Assembly (NCBI GenBank): GCA_030151255.1
Contig: JASLED010000014.1
Coordinates: forward strand, 1 to 6,245
Source: Flavobacterium sp.
Lineage (GTDB): Bacteria; Bacteroidota; Bacteroidia; Flavobacteriales; Flavobacteriaceae
Direction: 5' to 3'
DNA length: 6,245 nucleotides
Position numbers and translations under genes: made by a program. The notes below the pieces were generated by a model that saw only the letters and a program-made list of their open reading frames with translations, was not told where the DNA came from and searched no databases. Below, in pieces: positions 1-6,130 of the stretch (positions are counted from its first letter, which is position 1; the number at the start of each line of letters is the position of its first letter).

Positions 1-2
1 AT

Positions 3-47
3 AGAATAGATCTTAATGGGGAATCAATGAGGAAGACAAACTTTTAG
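3..47 (+). CDS. istB: IS21-family helper ATPase IstB, C-terminal tail only (partial)
   Basis: The reading frame entering from the left edge encodes RIDLNGESMRKTNF and stops with TAG at 45-47. IstB proteins commonly end in a tail resembling RIELKGESMRKK, and this fragment matches it closely. IstB is the AAA+ ATPase that assists the IstA transposase in target selection. Only the last 14 residues are visible, so Walker motifs cannot be checked and the gene's integrity is unknown. The position, directly before tandem terminal repeats with no further gene, is where istB sits in IS21 elements. The identification rests on a short tail plus this context. Confidence 0.65.
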   Translation, partial: RIDLNGESMRKTNF

Positions 48-90
48 CGTTTGAAATAACTTTTTTTGTATTATTGTATAACTTTTTAAA

Positions 91-136
91 GTGGCACCAT
101 TTGACCGAAATAGGTGGCACGGTCTGACCGAAATAC
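91..136 (+). repeat. Two tandem 23-bp terminal repeats of the IS21-type element
   Basis: Copy 1 is 91-113 and copy 2 is 114-136. They match at 19 of 23 positions: both begin GTGGCAC and share the core TGACCGAAATA. The differences are at unit positions 8, 9, 11 and 23. Repeated transposase-binding sequences at the ends are typical of the IS21 family. The outer copy runs directly into the presumed element tip at about 139. Confidence 0.8.
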
Positions 137-161
137 TCAGACTTTTCAAACACAAATATAA

Positions 162-752
162 ATGCAAGAAATACAACCTTTGAGTTTAGAAGAACTAAGC
201 TTTTTGTTAAGTGATGCCATTGATAATCCAATGTATGTTTATCAAACATCTATAGAAAATGAATTAGAAGTATTAAGAAAAGTAAGTGTAGAAATAGAAC
301 CAAGAGATATAAATTTAGAGCTCTTAATTCGCAAAATGCATAATACCGTTACCTGTGAACAACAACCAGGAGTAGGTATTGCAGCACCACAAATAGGAAT
401 AAACAGACGTGTTTTTTTAGTTAAACGATTTGATAAAATAGACGAACCTTTCGAGTTTTTTATCAATCCAAAAATTACTTGGTATTCTGATGTTTTACAA
501 AAAGGTGGAGAAGGATGTTTATCTATTCAAAACCAATATAATGATGTGTATAGAAGTTTAGCTATTCAGTTAAGTTATTCTGATTTTTCAGGAAATGTTT
601 TTCAGGAAATGATTGAAGGATATACCGCTGTGATTATGCAACATGAAATGGATCATTTAAACGGAATATTGTTTACAGATCATGTGGCTGATCAGTTGGA
701 AAGAAAATATTTAGATGCAGCCCAAATAAATGCGCTATTTTACGAAGAATAA
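162..752 (+). CDS. def: Peptide deformylase, accessory paralog
   Basis: The predicted 196-aa protein is a metallohydrolase that removes the N-terminal formyl group from polypeptides. All three family motifs are intact: motif I GVGIAAPQ (residues 70-77), motif II EGCLS (117-121) and motif III HEMDH (161-165). Expected metal ligands are Cys119, His161 and His165, with Glu162 as the catalytic base. The N-terminal 35-40 residues (LSLEELSFLLSDA...NPMYV...VLRK) and the FDKIDEPFEFFINPKI block resemble a second deformylase group of Bacteroidetes rather than the housekeeping enzyme, which begins near a GDPVLR-type motif. Members of that group, as I remember them, often carry a signal peptide; none is present here. 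The start is fixed by an in-frame TAA at 159-161 immediately before the ATG. There is no Shine-Dalgarno sequence, only an A-rich leader. The IS21 end lies 22 bp upstream and probably displaced the promoter. The TPR-like gene follows after 9 bp, so the two are likely cotranscribed. Enzyme identity is firm; the accessory role is inferred. Confidence 0.93.
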   Translation: MQEIQPLSLEELSFLLSDAIDNPMYVYQTSIENELEVLRKVSVEIEPRDINLELLIRKMHNTVTCEQQPGVGIAAPQIGINRRVFLVKRFDKIDEPFEFFINPKITWYSDVLQKGGEGCLSIQNQYNDVYRSLAIQLSYSDFSGNVFQEMIEGYTAVIMQHEMDHLNGILFTDHVADQLERKYLDAAQINALFYEE

Positions 753-761
753 AACATAAAA

Positions 762-1574
762 ATGTTTATCAGATTTTTATTTATTTTTTTACTTTTTTAT
801 ACCAATATTTTTAGTCAAACCAACAATGAAGGCATCAATAAAATTGATAATCTTGTTTGCAAAACGGATGATAAAGATATTTTAGCTTTGTATGAAAAAG
901 GATTTATGGCATTAGAAAATCCGGCGTATTCAAATATTGCAGGAAGAATTTTTTTTAGTATCATCCAAAAAGATAAAAACTTGTGTGATGCTTATTTTTA
1001 CACCGGTAAATCCTTGACTGAGCAAGGAAAGGATGATGCAGCATATACCTATTTTTATTATGCAGATAGCATAGCAAAGCAACCTGTTTTAGAGTTTAAA
1101 ATAGGTTTAGCAGAAGCTGCATTGCGTATTGAAAATATTGGCTTAGCAAGAAAAAAATATGAAGAAATAAAACGTTATTTTCCAAATAATCCAGAAGGTT
1201 ATTATGGATTAAGTCTTACAGCAACTTCAATTGGCGATGTAGTAGAGGGTTTAGTAAACACAGATAAAACCTTTATGAAGTATAAAGATTTTGGCGAATT
1301 GACTAAAATAAGAGAACATGAAATTTATTTTATAAGAGCTATTTTGTTGCGAATGAATACGCAATATGAAGAATCAATCAGTTGCTTTGAAAAATGCAAA
1401 GAAGATTTTGGATCTACTACAGATTATTTAACAAATTATGCTTTGGCTTGTTATGAAATGTATTTAAAAACAAAAGATGAAAAATGGAAAATACAAAGCC
1501 AAAATGCCTTACAACAAATACAAGATAAAAAAATAGTAAAAGAAGGATTTTTAGAGCGCTTTGTTTATGAGTGA
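762..1574 (+). CDS. Exported TPR-like repeat protein of unknown function
   Basis: The predicted 270-aa protein has a clear Sec signal peptide: MFIR, a hydrophobic run rich in F/L/I to about residue 15, and a likely cleavage around FSQ (17-19). The mature part is helical and reads as degenerate tetratricopeptide repeats at about 77-106 (DAYFYTGKSLTEQGKDDAAY), 111-141 (GLAEAALRIENIGLARKKYE), 144-176 and 185-216 (YEESISCFEKC). No catalytic motif or membrane anchor is visible, so it is probably a periplasmic or surface-associated scaffold protein. Three or four cysteines lie in the mature part (33, 75, 208, 212, 230), two of them as CFEKC. The 9-bp spacing after the deformylase gene suggests one operon, but no functional link is shown. 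The 3' end overlaps the convergent response-regulator gene by 10 bp. I do not recognise a named family beyond the repeat class. Confidence 0.85.
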   Translation: MFIRFLFIFLLFYTNIFSQTNNEGINKIDNLVCKTDDKDILALYEKGFMALENPAYSNIAGRIFFSIIQKDKNLCDAYFYTGKSLTEQGKDDAAYTYFYYADSIAKQPVLEFKIGLAEAALRIENIGLARKKYEEIKRYFPNNPEGYYGLSLTATSIGDVVEGLVNTDKTFMKYKDFGELTKIREHEIYFIRAILLRMNTQYEESISCFEKCKEDFGSTTDYLTNYALACYEMYLKTKDEKWKIQSQNALQQIQDKKIVKEGFLERFVYE

Positions 1575-1580
1575 AGCGCT
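1555..1580. terminator. Possible hairpin at the junction of the convergent genes
   Basis: AGCGCTT (1555-1561) and AAGCGCT (1574-1580) form a 7-bp G/C-containing inverted repeat around a 12-nt loop. It spans the overlapping stop codons of the TPR gene and the response-regulator gene. It could act as a bidirectional terminator, since no other terminator is visible between the two convergent genes. No U-tract follows the stem on either strand, so it is not a classic intrinsic terminator and the assignment is weak. Confidence 0.3.
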
Positions 1581-2245
1581 AAATCAACCTTGAAACCAAC
1601 TCCTCTAATGCTGTTTATTTGTATATTATCATCGTCAGATAAATACTTTCGCAAGCGAGTTACAAATACATCTAAACTTCTGCCATTAAAATAATCGGCA
1701 GATTGCCACAACTTGGTTAAAATTAGTTCTCGTTCAATAATAGATTTATTGTGCTTTATAAAAAGTAACAGTAAATCGCGTTCTCGTTCAGTAAGCTGAT
1801 AAGTGTTTTTTCCATTTTCTAATCTTAAAAGAGTAGGATTAAACGTGTAAATACCTAATTGATAAATACTATTTTGCTGCGGAATTGTAAAACGTAAAAT
1901 GTTGTCTATTCTAAGTTTTAGTTCTTCCGGATCACAAGTTTTTGAAATATAATCTGCAGCACCTAGTTTTAATCCCAACAAACGATCAATATTTTGATTT
2001 TTTGCTGTTAGAAATAAAAAAGGAAGGTTTGGTATCGTTTGATGAATTTCTTTAGCTAAGCTAAATCCATCTTTTATTGGGAGCATAATATCTAAAATAG
2101 CTAAGCTAAAATTGGTGTGTAAAAATAGGTTTGCTACATCCTCAGGCTGAGATGTCCAAATAACATCAAAACCACTAAATTCTAGGTACTGCTTTACAAC
2201 AGTGCCATAATCTAAATCATCTTCAACAAGTAGAATTTTATGCAT
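1565..2245 (-). CDS. OmpR/PhoB-family response regulator, RprY-like
   Basis: The predicted 226-aa protein is a two-domain DNA-binding response regulator. The receiver domain (about 2-118) has the acidic pocket Asp9/Asp10, phosphoacceptor Asp52 (LAILDIMLP), Thr80, aromatic switch Tyr99 and Lys102. The winged-helix output domain (about 128-222) has LTERERDLLLLF, a recognition helix around RSLDVFVTRLRKYL (189-202) and the wing segment IRGVGFKV (213-220). The output domain resembles Bacteroides RprY (YFNARSMDVYITKLRKHL). One oddity is that the nearly invariant Lys-Pro-Phe after beta-5 reads Lys-Thr-Cys (102-104). The start codon overlaps the stop of the upstream kinase gene by 8 bp, so the two are translationally coupled and form a cognate pair. 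Its likely target is the 11-bp direct repeat upstream of the divergent receptor gene. The name RprY is not assigned because orthology cannot be tested here. Confidence 0.93.
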   Translation of the reverse strand: MHKILLVEDDLDYGTVVKQYLEFSGFDVIWTSQPEDVANLFLHTNFSLAILDIMLPIKDGFSLAKEIHQTIPNLPFLFLTAKNQNIDRLLGLKLGAADYISKTCDPEELKLRIDNILRFTIPQQNSIYQLGIYTFNPTLLRLENGKNTYQLTERERDLLLLFIKHNKSIIERELILTKLWQSADYFNGRSLDVFVTRLRKYLSDDDNIQINSIRGVGFKVDLALHS

Positions 2246-3566
2246 AAGGTATTGTAATAATAAAAGTTGTTCCTTCGGTTAATTTACTTTTTATTTTAAT
2301 TGTTCCTTTGTGTTTTTCTACAATTTGATTTACTTGATAAAGTCCAATGCCTAAACCAACTGTATTGTGAATATTGTTATTTATTATACGATAAAATTTT
2401 TGAAAAATAAGGTTTTGTTCTGTTTTTGGAATTCCAATTCCGTTATCTTCAATTTTTATTCCAATCTTGCTTTTTTCTTGTTTTATAGTACAGTTTATTT
2501 TTGTTCCTCCGTACTTAATACTATTTTCAATTAGGTTTAAAAGAATTGTTTCTATTTCTGTTTGAGGTAAATTTACGGTGTTATTTCCTATCCAATTTAC
2601 GGCTAAATCAATGTTTTTGTTTCTTTCTTGTAAATCAGAAATTATTAATAGCAAATCCTTTTTAGAAAATGAAGAAAAAGATTGTTCTATATTTCCATCT
2701 AATTGATTTTGCAAGCGATCCAATCGATCAATTTGTCGTTGTATAAGTGCTATTGTGGGCGAATTGTGTTCTTGCTTTAAATTATTACAGCCATATTTTA
2801 GTGTGGCAATGGGCAATTTAAATTCGTGCGAAACATTATCAACCATATTGTGTAACATTTTTACTTCTTGTTCCTTTTTTCTAATGGTTTTATAGGTAAT
2901 ATAATATAAAATAAGGATGAAACTACAAATTAGCAACGAGCCAATAAGTAAGGGAGCAAGTTCTTGTAAAGCAATAATATTGAAGTTAAGCACCTCAAGT
3001 GATTTTACTTGTATAACGGTAAAATGATTTTTGTAATCTTTTGGGCAATCTTTACAAGTTTCGTCAGATTTATTGATACTACTTTCTTCAACTTCCCATT
3101 CAGAAGTGGTTAATTTATAAGGTTTAGTTACTTTATTGGTGGTTTCTAGAATTGTTATTGGTTCAGACAAAATACTTTCTTTTGTAGTATTTAGTATCAA
3201 ATCGGTAACATCAATTCGCAATGCAACTTTATAACCTAAATTACTAAATGCGCTATCTACTTTTTTAGTTGCATCCAGGTTATATTGTTTAAAAAAAGAA
3301 GCGTGTTTTTGCTTCACTTCTTCAATAGTTGTTTTTTTCTGAAGTAATTCAATTACTGATTGATAAATGATATTATCTTTTTTTTGTTCGTTTTTTTCGA
3401 AGGATAATAAACCTTCAATATGATCAAATTTTTCATGAGAAATCGAATGAATTTCTTTTCTTTTTAATTCCCAAACTTGTAAAAAATAAAAAGACATTAT
3501 TCCAATCAAAAGCAGATAGAATAAGCTAAAAACAAGTAAATAATATTTTGATTTCGAATATTTCAT
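2238..3566 (-). CDS. Membrane sensor histidine kinase, RprX-like
   Basis: The predicted protein has 442 aa from the preferred ATG. Topology is a short cytoplasmic N-terminus, TM1 (about 9-29), a periplasmic sensor region of about 175 residues, TM2 (about 205-226), then the kinase core. The core has an H-box SHEFKLP with phosphoacceptor His247, an N-box NLIENSIKYG (344-353, Asn347 expected to coordinate Mg), G1 DNGIGIP (374-380), F-box FQKFYR (388-393) and G2 GLGIGL (404-409), so it looks catalytically complete. TM2 leads almost directly into the H-box helix with too little room for a HAMP domain. The sensor region carries a CKDC motif (Cys171, Cys174) close to TM2. A TTG-initiated extension to 3599 is possible. 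I reject it because that TTG coincides with a -33 promoter element and the ATG at 3566 gives a normal TM1 start. It is cotranscribed with the response regulator. Confidence 0.92.
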   Translation of the reverse strand: MKYSKSKYYLLVFSLFYLLLIGIMSFYFLQVWELKRKEIHSISHEKFDHIEGLLSFEKNEQKKDNIIYQSVIELLQKKTTIEEVKQKHASFFKQYNLDATKKVDSAFSNLGYKVALRIDVTDLILNTTKESILSEPITILETTNKVTKPYKLTTSEWEVEESSINKSDETCKDCPKDYKNHFTVIQVKSLEVLNFNIIALQELAPLLIGSLLICSFILILYYITYKTIRKKEQEVKMLHNMVDNVSHEFKLPIATLKYGCNNLKQEHNSPTIALIQRQIDRLDRLQNQLDGNIEQSFSSFSKKDLLLIISDLQERNKNIDLAVNWIGNNTVNLPQTEIETILLNLIENSIKYGGTKINCTIKQEKSKIGIKIEDNGIGIPKTEQNLIFQKFYRIINNNIHNTVGLGIGLYQVNQIVEKHKGTIKIKSKLTEGTTFIITIPYA

Positions 3567-3571
3567 TATTA

Positions 3572-3599
3572 CAAATTTAGGGTAAAACTGTGGGTTCAA
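3572..3599 (-). promoter_or_regulatory. Bacteroidetes-type promoter of the kinase/regulator operon
   Basis: Read on the - strand, TTG (3599-3597) is followed by 17 bp and then TAAATTTG (3579-3572). This is a perfect match to the TAnnTTTG -7 consensus, with a spacing inside the range reported for flavobacterial promoters. The -7 box ends only 5 nt before the kinase ATG at 3566, so transcription would begin at or within a few bases of the start codon. Confidence 0.6.
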
Positions 3600-3615
3600 T
3601 CTAATGATTTTTGGT

Positions 3616-3648
3616 GTTAACCGTTCGTTAACCGTTCATTAACCAGAA
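3616..3648. promoter_or_regulatory. 11-bp tandem repeat, probable response-regulator operator
   Basis: Two perfect copies of GTTAACCGTTC (3616-3626 and 3627-3637) are followed by a third partial copy starting ATTAACC (3638-3644). The core TTAACC therefore recurs at 3617, 3628 and 3639 with an exact 11-bp period, about one helical turn. OmpR/PhoB-family regulators typically bind head-to-tail direct repeats at this spacing, and such a regulator is encoded by the adjacent divergent operon. The array lies between the kinase promoter, whose -33 element is 17 bp to its left, and the receptor start. The third core ends 21 bp before the receptor's -7-like box, where a -33 element would otherwise be. 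I infer activation of the receptor gene and possibly autoregulation; binding is untested. Confidence 0.7.
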
Positions 3649-3665
3649 TTCTTCTTGGTAAATAT

Positions 3666-3673
3666 CATCTTTG
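3666..3673 (+). promoter_or_regulatory. Candidate -7 element of the receptor gene
   Basis: CATCTTTG matches the TAnnTTTG consensus except at its first base. No TTG lies 17-23 bp upstream; the nearest, at 3655-3657, is only 8 bp away. The place of the -33 element is taken by the end of the 11-bp repeat array. This is what an activator-dependent promoter would look like. The distance to the receptor ATG at 3692 gives a short A/T-rich leader. Confidence 0.4.
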
Positions 3674-3691
3674 TTTAAAATTAAATAAAAT

Positions 3692-6061
3692 ATGATACGT
3701 ATAGTTGTTTTTCTTACAGTTTTGCTGTTGAGTTCATTGCTAAATGCACAAACACCAAATTTGTTGATGAAAGGAAAAGTAATTGATAGTAAAAACGAAG
3801 CATTAGCTTTTGTAACAATTATTAGTAAAGATACTGGAGGAAATGTGTTAGAATTGCTGTATACAAATGAGCAAGGAGAATATGTAATTTCTTGTGATGA
3901 AAATAGCAATCAAATTGAATTTTCTTACGTTGGTTTTCAAACACAAATTGTTTCTTGTTTAGTAAATGACAATGTTGTAATAAATTTAAAAGAAGAAACG
4001 GATTTACTAGATGAAGTAGTAATTGCCGTAAAAAAGCCAACGATAAAAAGAGAAATAGATAGATTGGTTTTTAATGTACAAAATACGCCATTGGCATCAA
4101 CCAACGCTTGGGATATAGTAAAGCAAACACCAGGCGTAAATGCAATTGGCGATAATTTAAGTATTCGAGGAAGTCAGAGTATTTTAGTAACTATTAATGA
4201 TAAAAAAGTAATGCTTACTGGCGATGCATTAAAGCAAATGCTAGAAGGTACCGATGGTAGTTTGGTAGAATCGGTAGAAGTAATTACAAATCCGCCCGCA
4301 AAATATGAAGCACAAGGTAATGCCGTATTAAATATTAAGCTCAAAAAAAATCATTTGCTGGGCTACAAAGGCAGTATTTCAGATCGTTTTAAACAAACAA
4401 CTTATGCTTATAATACCTTAAGCACTCAGCATACTTATACAAAAGAGAAATTTAATTTATCTGGAAGTTATTCTTTTGGTAATGGAAATACAGTTAGGTA
4501 CAATGAAGATAATGTACATTATGAAAGTGGTGAGCGTTGGAATAGCGTAATGACGCGAAAAAACAAGATAAAAGGAAGACACAGTTTTCAGGTAGAAACA
4601 GATATAAAAATAGATACAACACTTACATTAACAATTGGCGCAAATGGTTATATCAATCAACTTACAAAAGGAGATTATGTTATTCCTACTTTAATTTACA
4701 ATATTGACAATGTTGTTGAATCAAATTACACAACTTTCAACCAAAAAAGAGACGACATGCAAAGTTATACAAGCTATTTTATGCTTGATAAAAAATTTGA
4801 CAGTTCAAAAAATTTACTTTGGTCTTCTTATTTTACATATGATAATCAATTTGAAAATCAGGATGTGCTAACTAAGTTGAATTTTAAGAATCAGCAACCT
4901 TCCAATTCGTTTTTTGCAACAAAAGATAAGCAACGCACAAGATTAGCAGTTTCTGGATTGGATTATACTGTAGATAACGAAACATCAAAATGGGAGCTTG
5001 GTGCAAAATATAGTATTGTTGATGCGGTGTATGGAGTAAATTTTTATGAAGAAACAGCCAATCAAATTATTCATAATGCAGCAAAAAGTAATTTATTTAA
5101 TTATCAAGAAATAAATTGGGCTGGCTATACTTCTTATTCTAAGCAATGGAAAAAATGGCAAGTTAAAGCAGGACTTAGAGGAGAATATACCAACATACAA
5201 ACCAAAAGTAGTAATGATGATAATCATTTACAATCCTATTTTAAATTGTTTCCAACTGCTTATATAAAGTACGATCTTACAGATGAGCAACAATTTAGTT
5301 TTAGTTACGGAAAAAGAATTGATCGACCTTCGTATTCATGGATGAATCCAGCAAAAAGTTATTATAATTTGTTTTCTTATTTTCAAGGAAGTTCTGATCT
5401 AAAGGCATCAATTAGCCATAATCTTAATTTGAATTACAATTTTAGAGAATTAAATTTTGAATTGTTTTATACTAGAGAAATAAACCCTTCAATGGAAATA
5501 TCGTATCAAGATAATGCAACAAATCAACTTATTTACAATTTTACCAATATTGATAAACGTCAACTTCTGGGTGCATTAACAACATATTCGCATCAAATTT
5601 TACCAATTTGGTCTATCAATACGTTTTTGTATGCTCAACAGCAAGACGATTATTTTTATGGACAAGATAAAAAATTGTACAAAAATGATGCATTTGTATT
5701 TGGAGGACGAGTGGGAACAACAATTGATATCGACAAAGAAAGTAATTGGAAAGCAATGTTAACGTACAATTTTTATACACCAACTGTACAAGGATCTTTT
5801 AAAATTACTGGTTATCAGCGTACAGATTTTATTACAACCAGAGAATTTGCAAACAAAAAATGGTTAGTAAGTTTATATATCTACAATATTTTTGGTAGCG
5901 ATTGGCAAACGATTTCTACAAAATATGCAGATCAATATAGTTATTTTAGAGATTATGCTGATACGCAAGGATTTGCTATTGGACTAAAGTACAATATAGG
6001 TAATCAAAAAGTAAAATACAGCACAAAAGAAATTGATATGCAAGAGAAAAATAGATTATAA
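3692..6061 (+). CDS. Outer-membrane beta-barrel receptor of the TonB-dependent type
   Basis: The predicted 789-aa protein has a signal peptide (1-20, ending LLNAQ) and a carboxypeptidase-regulatory-like beta-sandwich at about 26-100 (GKVIDSKNEALAFVTI ... FSYVGFQT). A short linker (LLDEVVIAVKKP) leads to a plug-like domain at about 120-217 with TPGVN (146-150) and the block NPPAKYEAQGNAVLNI (200-215). The rest, from about 225, is an alternating aromatic/polar beta-strand region consistent with an outer-membrane barrel, ending near GLKYNIG and followed by a short charged tail. This layout matches the Bacteroidetes outer membrane beta-barrel family (PF14905-like), in length as well. The substrate cannot be read from the sequence, and no SusD-like partner gene is next to it, so a glycan-utilisation role is not supported. 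It is transcribed away from the kinase/regulator operon and shares the repeat-containing control region. An obvious TonB box and a type 9 secretion tail were not seen. Confidence 0.92.
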   Translation: MIRIVVFLTVLLLSSLLNAQTPNLLMKGKVIDSKNEALAFVTIISKDTGGNVLELLYTNEQGEYVISCDENSNQIEFSYVGFQTQIVSCLVNDNVVINLKEETDLLDEVVIAVKKPTIKREIDRLVFNVQNTPLASTNAWDIVKQTPGVNAIGDNLSIRGSQSILVTINDKKVMLTGDALKQMLEGTDGSLVESVEVITNPPAKYEAQGNAVLNIKLKKNHLLGYKGSISDRFKQTTYAYNTLSTQHTYTKEKFNLSGSYSFGNGNTVRYNEDNVHYESGERWNSVMTRKNKIKGRHSFQVETDIKIDTTLTLTIGANGYINQLTKGDYVIPTLIYNIDNVVESNYTTFNQKRDDMQSYTSYFMLDKKFDSSKNLLWSSYFTYDNQFENQDVLTKLNFKNQQPSNSFFATKDKQRTRLAVSGLDYTVDNETSKWELGAKYSIVDAVYGVNFYEETANQIIHNAAKSNLFNYQEINWAGYTSYSKQWKKWQVKAGLRGEYTNIQTKSSNDDNHLQSYFKLFPTAYIKYDLTDEQQFSFSYGKRIDRPSYSWMNPAKSYYNLFSYFQGSSDLKASISHNLNLNYNFRELNFELFYTREINPSMEISYQDNATNQLIYNFTNIDKRQLLGALTTYSHQILPIWSINTFLYAQQQDDYFYGQDKKLYKNDAFVFGGRVGTTIDIDKESNWKAMLTYNFYTPTVQGSFKITGYQRTDFITTREFANKKWLVSLYIYNIFGSDWQTISTKYADQYSYFRDYADTQGFAIGLKYNIGNQKVKYSTKEIDMQEKNRL

Positions 6062-6065
6062 TTTT

Positions 6066-6130
6066 AAAATAATAAAAACTTAAAAATAATTTAATTAAAA
6101 TTGTGTATATATGTTATAGTTTATTATTTT
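6066..6130. repeat. AT-only inverted repeat downstream of the receptor gene
   Basis: AAAATAATAAA (6066-6076) and TTTATTATTTT (6120-6130) are exact reverse complements separated by 43 bp of AT-rich sequence. It begins 5 bp after the receptor stop codon and might contribute to transcription termination. A stem of A-T pairs alone with so long a loop is weak, and such matches arise by chance in AT-rich DNA. No better terminator is visible in this interval. Confidence 0.25.

Larger units (their letters stand above)
1..139 (+). mobile_element. Right end of an IS21-family insertion sequence (partial)
   Basis: This is the terminal part of an IS21-type element whose body lies to the left of the window. 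Three things agree. The last codons of an IstB-like helper ATPase are at 3-47. A short non-coding spacer that is almost pure A/T follows. Then come two tandem 23-bp repeats (91-136), after which the sequence reads CTCA at 136-139. IS21-family elements carry istA-istB, multiple internal copies of their terminal repeats, and ends of the form TG...CA, so I place the outer boundary at about 139. The repeats are 24/46 G+C, in contrast to the AT-rich flanks. The left end and the target duplication are outside the window, so I cannot tell whether the element is intact. The boundary could be off by a few bases. Confidence 0.75.

Noticed and set aside
50..76. Outward-reading promoter inside the insertion-sequence end (TTTG at 50-53, TATTATTG at 69-76)
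   Set aside because: The spacing is only 15 bp and the -7 box is imperfect; in such AT-rich sequence this is not enough to call.
13..249. 78-codon open frame on the - strand over the insertion-sequence end and the deformylase start
   Set aside because: It crosses the istB tail, the terminal repeats and the start of a well-supported gene, and its translation resembles no known family.
242..466. 74-codon open frame on the - strand inside the deformylase gene
   Set aside because: It is antisense to the coding region that holds catalytic motif I; no family features.
3567..3599. TTG-initiated 11-residue extension of the histidine kinase
   Set aside because: The TTG coincides with the -33 element, the extension spans the promoter, and the ATG at 3566 gives a normal lead-in to the first membrane segment.
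3616..3648. Repeat array read as a small CRISPR or an attachment site
   Set aside because: The units are 11 bp with no spacers and no cas or integrase gene nearby; the position between divergent promoters fits an operator better.
3628..3909. 93-codon open frame on the - strand over the receptor gene start
   Set aside because: It runs antisense through the operator-like repeat, the receptor start and its signal peptide; no independent evidence of coding.
3822..4040. 72-codon open frame on the - strand inside the receptor gene
   Set aside because: Antisense to the carboxypeptidase-regulatory-like domain; a low-complexity, Leu/His-rich translation typical of a shadow frame.
3692..6061. SusC-like glycan importer
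   Set aside because: The protein is shorter than typical SusC proteins, its plug/barrel layout fits the PF14905-like group, and no SusD-like lipoprotein gene follows within the visible sequence.
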